A stretch of DNA of 64,000 nucleotides. Source: Paenibacillus oralis. Lineage in GTDB: Bacteria; Bacillota; Bacilli; Paenibacillales; Paenibacillaceae. The DNA lies in the NCBI RefSeq assembly GCF_003863965.1, contig NZ_RRCN01000001.1:1311406-1375405 (forward strand), written 5' to 3'. The position numbers were made by a program, and so were the translations under genes. Every line of letters begins with the position of its first letter. Positions within the stretch are counted from its first letter, which is position 1. Shown piece by piece: positions 60,594 through 64,000 of the stretch. The notes under the pieces were generated by a model. It made no database searches, was not told the origin of the DNA, and saw nothing but the letters and a program-made list of their open reading frames with translations.

Positions 60594-61823
60594 ATGACTT
60601 TGAGTAAAAAACGGAGCACGCTGGCGCTGTTGGCTTTGGCGGTGAGCGCTTTTGCGATCGGGACGACCGAGTTCATCAGCGTCGGTTTGCTGCCGCTCAT
60701 CGCGGACGATATGCACATATCCGTGACGACCGCCGGCTTGACCGTTTCTTTATATGCTTTGGGCGTCACCATCGGAGCGCCCGTCCTAACTTCCGTGACA
60801 TCGAGAATGTCGCGCAAATCGCTGCTGCTGTGGATCATGATCGTGTTCATGATCGGCAATACGCTGGCCGCCACGGCTACCGGCATCGGCATGCTGCTTG
60901 CGGCCCGCGTGATCTCCGCGTTCTCGCACGGCGTATTCATGTCGATCGGCTCCACGATCGCCGCCGACCTGGTGCCGGAGGACCGCAGGGCCAGCGCCAT
61001 CTCGATCATGTTTACCGGCCTGACCGTCGCCACGGTCACCGGGGTGCCGCTCGGCACCTTTATCGGCCAGCAGTTTGGTTGGCGCGCGGCCTTCTTCATG
61101 ATCGTAGCCGTTGGCCTTCTGGCTTTTATCGCGAACAGTATTCTGGTGCCGTCCGATCTGCGGAAAGGAGCGCCCGCCAAGTTCCGCGACCAGTTTAAGC
61201 TGGTAACCAACGGCCGGCTGCTGCTGTTGTTTTTGATTACCGCGCTAGGCTATGGAGGCACTTTTGTCGTCTTTACCTACTTGTCGCCGATTCTCCAGGA
61301 GATTACCGGTTTCCGGGAAGGAACCGTCGCCGTCATTTTGCTCGTATACGGCATTGCGATAGCGATCGGCAACATGATCGGCGGGAAACTTTCTAATCGC
61401 CAACCGATCAAAGCCTTGTTTTATATGTTCATCATCCAGGCGGTCGTGCTGCTGGCCCTGATGTTTACGGCGCCATATAAGGCGGCCGGTCTGATTACGA
61501 TCGTGCTCATGGGCCTGCTCGCCTTTATGAACGTGCCCGGGCTGCAGGTTTATGTGGTCATGCTGGCCGAACGGTTCGTCCCATCGGCGGTGGATGTCGC
61601 TTCCGCGATCAACATCGCCGCCTTTAACGCGGGCATCGCAATTGGATCTTACCTGGGAGGTGTCATCACCGACTCTATCGGCTTGATTCATACCTCCTGG
61701 ATCGGAGCGCTTATGGTGGCGGCCGCCGTTGTCCTGACGGGCTGGAGCCTCGCCCTGGAAAGAAAGGATCAACGCGAATCGCACGCACAACAACAACAAT
61801 TACATTGGGAGGTTCAATCATAA
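60594..61823 (+). CDS. MFS drug/sugar exporter (DHA1, AraJ/YdhP-like)
   Basis: A 409-residue, 12-helix exporter. FAIGTTEFISVGLLPLIADD in helix 1 and ARVISAFSHGVFMSIGSTIA in helix 4 are typical of the AraJ/YdhP/chloramphenicol-resistance branch; ATGVPLGTFIGQQFGWRAAF-like motif C (TVTGVPLGTFIGQQFGWRAA) marks an exporter. GGGGAGGGAAAG precedes the ATG. Its stop overlaps the aldo-keto reductase start by one base. Confidence 0.9.
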   Translation: MTLSKKRSTLALLALAVSAFAIGTTEFISVGLLPLIADDMHISVTTAGLTVSLYALGVTIGAPVLTSVTSRMSRKSLLLWIMIVFMIGNTLAATATGIGMLLAARVISAFSHGVFMSIGSTIAADLVPEDRRASAISIMFTGLTVATVTGVPLGTFIGQQFGWRAAFFMIVAVGLLAFIANSILVPSDLRKGAPAKFRDQFKLVTNGRLLLLFLITALGYGGTFVVFTYLSPILQEITGFREGTVAVILLVYGIAIAIGNMIGGKLSNRQPIKALFYMFIIQAVVLLALMFTAPYKAAGLITIVLMGLLAFMNVPGLQVYVVMLAERFVPSAVDVASAINIAAFNAGIAIGSYLGGVITDSIGLIHTSWIGALMVAAAVVLTGWSLALERKDQRESHAQQQQLHWEVQS

Positions 61824-62665
61824 TGATTTCAAGTCTGCAAGATAAAACAACGCTGCGTAACGGAATAAACATGCCCTGGCTCGGGCTCGGCGTATTTAAA
61901 GTGGCGGAAGGCCCTGAATTGGTAAATGCGGTCAAATTCGCCATCGCCCGCGGGTATCGCAGCATCGATACCGCCGCCATCTACGAAAATGAAGCAGGGG
62001 TCGGCCAAGGCATCCGCGAAGGTTTGAAGGAAGCCGGAATCCCCCGGGAGGAATTGTTCGTCACCTCGAAAGTATGGAACGCCGATCTCGGTTATGAAAC
62101 AACCCTAGCCGCTTATGAGACAAGCCTGAAAAAGCTGGGGCTGGAATATCTCGACTTATACTTGATTCACTGGCCGGTGGCCGGTAAATTCAACGAAGCC
62201 TGGAGAGCGCTGGAGACGCTGTACAAAGCGGGAAAAGTGAAGGCGATCGGCGTCAGCAACTTCCAGGTTCATCACCTGGAGGACTTGATGCAGGACGCGG
62301 AGATCAAGCCGATGGTCAACCAAGTCGAATACCATCCGCGACTGACGCAAACGGAAGTGCAGGCTTTCTGCCGGGAGCACGGCATTCAAATGGAGGCCTG
62401 GTCGCCGCTGATGCAGGGCCAGTTGCTGGATCACCCGGCGCTGCGGGAAATCGCCGGGAAATACGGCAAATCGGTAGCTCAGGTGATCATCCGCTGGGAT
62501 TTGCAAAACGGTGTGGTCACGATTCCGAAATCGACCACGGAACACCGGATCGCCGAAAACGCGGCCGTCTTCGACTTCGAGCTGAGCCCGGAGGATATGG
62601 AGCGGATCGGCGCTTTGAACAAAAATCTTCGCGTCGGACCGGATCCGGACAACTTTGATTTTTAG
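61823..62665 (+). CDS. Aldo/keto reductase
   Basis: A 280-residue NADPH-dependent reductase of the YvgN/YtbE type. The catalytic tetrad is visible as D (SIDTAAIYENE), Tyr in the same stretch, K (FVTSKVWNADLG) and H (LYLIHWPV); the coenzyme-binding VTIPKSTTEHRIAENA is near residue 233. Start at 61823, overlapping the exporter stop (TAATG), behind GGGAGG. With the HxlR regulator and exporter it forms a detoxification-style cassette. Confidence 0.92.
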   Translation: MISSLQDKTTLRNGINMPWLGLGVFKVAEGPELVNAVKFAIARGYRSIDTAAIYENEAGVGQGIREGLKEAGIPREELFVTSKVWNADLGYETTLAAYETSLKKLGLEYLDLYLIHWPVAGKFNEAWRALETLYKAGKVKAIGVSNFQVHHLEDLMQDAEIKPMVNQVEYHPRLTQTEVQAFCREHGIQMEAWSPLMQGQLLDHPALREIAGKYGKSVAQVIIRWDLQNGVVTIPKSTTEHRIAENAAVFDFELSPEDMERIGALNKNLRVGPDPDNFDF

Positions 62666-62756
62666 ATCAGCGAATTTATTGCATCAGGGATCTGGGGCTG
62701 GCCGAGGCGATGATACAATCGCCTCCGGTCGACCCCCGTTTTTACGACCTTCTTTC

Positions 62757-62812
62757 CTCCCATTGGAGAAATCCAATAGATTGGCGGATATCGAACGCCA
62801 TTTTGCACTCCC
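62757..62812. repeat. W-family repeat, truncated copy
   Basis: Read on the minus strand: spacer CAAAATGGCGTTCGAT then unit ATTGGATTTCTCCAAT (62762-62777 on plus). The expected unit 3 is missing; the sequence stops where the 86-bp inverted-repeat element (62815-62900) begins. Confidence 0.75.
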
Positions 62813-62814
62813 AT

Positions 62815-62900
62815 AGCACTAGCGTTGCATTAAAGCAACCGTTAGAATATTGGTGTGGCTAGAAAATGTATCTTGTCAGATTTAATGCAACGCTAGTGCT
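62815..62900. mobile_element. 86-bp element with perfect 20-bp inverted ends
   Basis: AGCACTAGCGTTGCATTAAA (62815-62834) is exactly mirrored at 62881-62900. The 46-bp interior starts GCAACCGTTAGAAT, the end of an N-family unit. The same CACTAGCGTTGCA forms the ends of N1 (215-528). It is either a very small MITE-like element or a large RNA hairpin. Confidence 0.75.
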
Positions 62901-62905
62901 CTCAT

Positions 62906-63002
62906 TGTGGGTTCTCCGGCAGCCTGGTGGTTTGCGGGCTTTTCTATTGTTTTGTCAAACGCCCTTTTCGGTTTTGAGTCTTCTGCGATCTCAAATGTTC
63001 GT
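62906..63002. repeat. Direct repeat, right copy (remnant of an hxlR 3' end)
   Basis: About 97 bases matching 59953-60051 in the same orientation, including the codons for H-E-H-L-R-S of the HxlR tail. Homology stops at the stop codon region of the following binding-protein gene. Confidence 0.75.
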
Positions 63003-63014
63003 GGAGGCGCCGGC

Positions 63015-64000
63015 TTATTCGTTCAAAAAGGTCGTCGCGCGGTTTTGAATCAATTTTGCCGCTTCCTCCGCGGATTTTTGCCCGCTAAAGAACGCCAGCG
63101 ATTCCTCGCCCACGATGGCGATCACCTTCCCGTCGAGCTGCGAATATTGGTCCACCTTATCCAATAGCTGCTGGAACCGGGTGAATTCCTCATCCTCCGC
63201 CTTCACGGCTTTTCCGTCAGGCAGTTTGTAGGTGCCTTCCCCGATTTGCTGCTTGATCTCGTCCAGCTTTTGCCCGTTCACCGATTTGAGCAGCGAAAAT
63301 CCGCTGCGCTCTCGTATAGATTGCGCCTCTTCGGACAGGAGGAAGCTCACCAGCTTCCAGGCTTCTTCCTGGACGGGCGTCTTCGCACGGATGCCAAGCT
63401 GGGTAAGGGGAATGATCCGCATCGCGCCGGATTGCTCCGCGCTGTGGGGCTTTTGCAACAGCTGCGGGTGGTCGAAGAACGTATGCGTAACGTTGATTAC
63501 ATCGGCCGGTTCGAACAAGATGGCGGAATAGAACAGCTGCTTGCCAAGTTCTGCCGGGTCCCCGGTCATGATGCCGTCATCGTACATCTTTTTCACTTGC
63601 TGCAGCAGCGCCACGAATTCTGGCGAATCGAACTTCGCTTTTTTCGCCGCCGAATCCACGTACGTCCCGTAGCTGTCGACCACCATTTCCTGCGTCAGCA
63701 TCTCCGGCGGGTAATCCGCCATTGCATAAATCCCTTCCTTGCCCTGCGTCAACGTCTTCGCTACATTGGCAAAATCCTGCCAGGTCCAGGTTTCCTCCTG
63801 GATGCCGGCGTCTTTCAACACCTCGCCGTCGCCGATAAACGCCCTCAGGCTAAAGCCGGCCGGAACAGCGTACAGGCCGCCGCTTTCCTTCATCGCCTCC
63901 AGCACATTCATTTGCACATCGTCCGTTTTCACGGTCTTATCCTGGCTCAATAGTGAATCCATGTTCAAAAGCAGGCCCTTTCCGACATAATCGCCCACCG
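63015..64000 (-). CDS. Extracellular sugar-binding protein, N-terminus outside window
   Basis: The last 328 or so residues of a family-1 ABC solute-binding protein. ETWTWQDFANVAKTLTQGKE, KFDSPEFVALLQQVKKMYDD and EEAWKLVSFLLSEEAQSIRE are typical. The signal peptide and first lobe lie beyond the right edge. It is closer to YesO/MsmE-type than to the LplA-type protein at 3022. No associated gene is visible. Confidence 0.85.
   Translation of the reverse strand, partial: VGDYVGKGLLLNMDSLLSQDKTVKTDDVQMNVLEAMKESGGLYAVPAGFSLRAFIGDGEVLKDAGIQEETWTWQDFANVAKTLTQGKEGIYAMADYPPEMLTQEMVVDSYGTYVDSAAKKAKFDSPEFVALLQQVKKMYDDGIMTGDPAELGKQLFYSAILFEPADVINVTHTFFDHPQLLQKPHSAEQSGAMRIIPLTQLGIRAKTPVQEEAWKLVSFLLSEEAQSIRERSGFSLLKSVNGQKLDEIKQQIGEGTYKLPDGKAVKAEDEEFTRFQQLLDKVDQYSQLDGKVIAIVGEESLAFFSGQKSAEEAAKLIQNRATTFLNE

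Overview
The window looks like chromosomal DNA of an endospore-forming Firmicute, most likely Paenibacillus or a close relative. The evidence is a high-GC Bacillales gene style, AGGAGG-type ribosome sites with frequent TTG/GTG starts, a Spo0M protein, an SLH-domain surface protein, a Cache/AraC membrane regulator and several sugar-binding lipoproteins with paired permeases. I saw no rRNA, tRNA, CRISPR array, prophage or transposase gene.

Layout. 1-6.6 kb: edge of a probable GntR regulator, then on the minus strand a membrane AraC regulator with an oligosaccharide ABC importer (permease, permease, binding protein), divergent from a GH42 beta-galactosidase (6.9-8.9 kb). 9-15.5 kb: Spo0M, an RlmN-type methyltransferase, a PLP aminotransferase and a DUF2339 membrane protein. 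15.9-19.7 kb: a glycolipid-type cluster (UgtP-like glycosyltransferase, MFS protein, PAP2 phosphatase, YkoP-like protein). 20-25.3 kb: an ABC ATPase that has lost its C-terminus, a DeoR regulator, butanediol dehydrogenase, a small acidic protein, a methyltransferase and a lipoprotein. 25.3-30.9 kb: a 5'-nucleotidase divergent from a phnD-C-E-E phosphonate-type importer. 31.2-36.7 kb: glutathione peroxidase divergent from OhrR, a secreted protein, an AraC regulator, a Fur-box-preceded siderophore-binding lipoprotein and an MFS protein. 37.1-41.4 kb: LacI regulator with a second sugar importer. 41.7-46.0 kb: a six-gene minus-strand operon combining a K+ channel, DUF350, a lipoprotein, a glutathionylspermidine-synthase-like ATP-grasp ligase, a Ser/Gly-rich protein ending in Gly-Gly and a small protein. 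47-57 kb: an unassigned membrane transporter, an AAA+/Fis regulator and a run of proline/glutamate catabolic genes (proline dehydrogenase, P5C dehydrogenase, glutamate dehydrogenase, ACT-type malic enzyme). 57.8-64 kb: an SLH protein, an HxlR/MFS/aldo-keto reductase cassette and a truncated sugar-binding protein.

The most unusual content is between the genes. At least five unrelated repeat-sequence families share one architecture: four short units, the first two direct and the last two inverted, spaced about 50-52 / 60-62 / 50-52 bp. Eight full copies and several partial ones lie here, mostly between convergent genes and often next to degenerate short tandem repeats. Two further element types, a GTTCAAAAAGTC-bounded element and a CACTAGCGTTGCA-bounded element, look like non-autonomous mobile elements. 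The operon at 41.7-46.0 kb is the best candidate for a poorly described multi-gene system.
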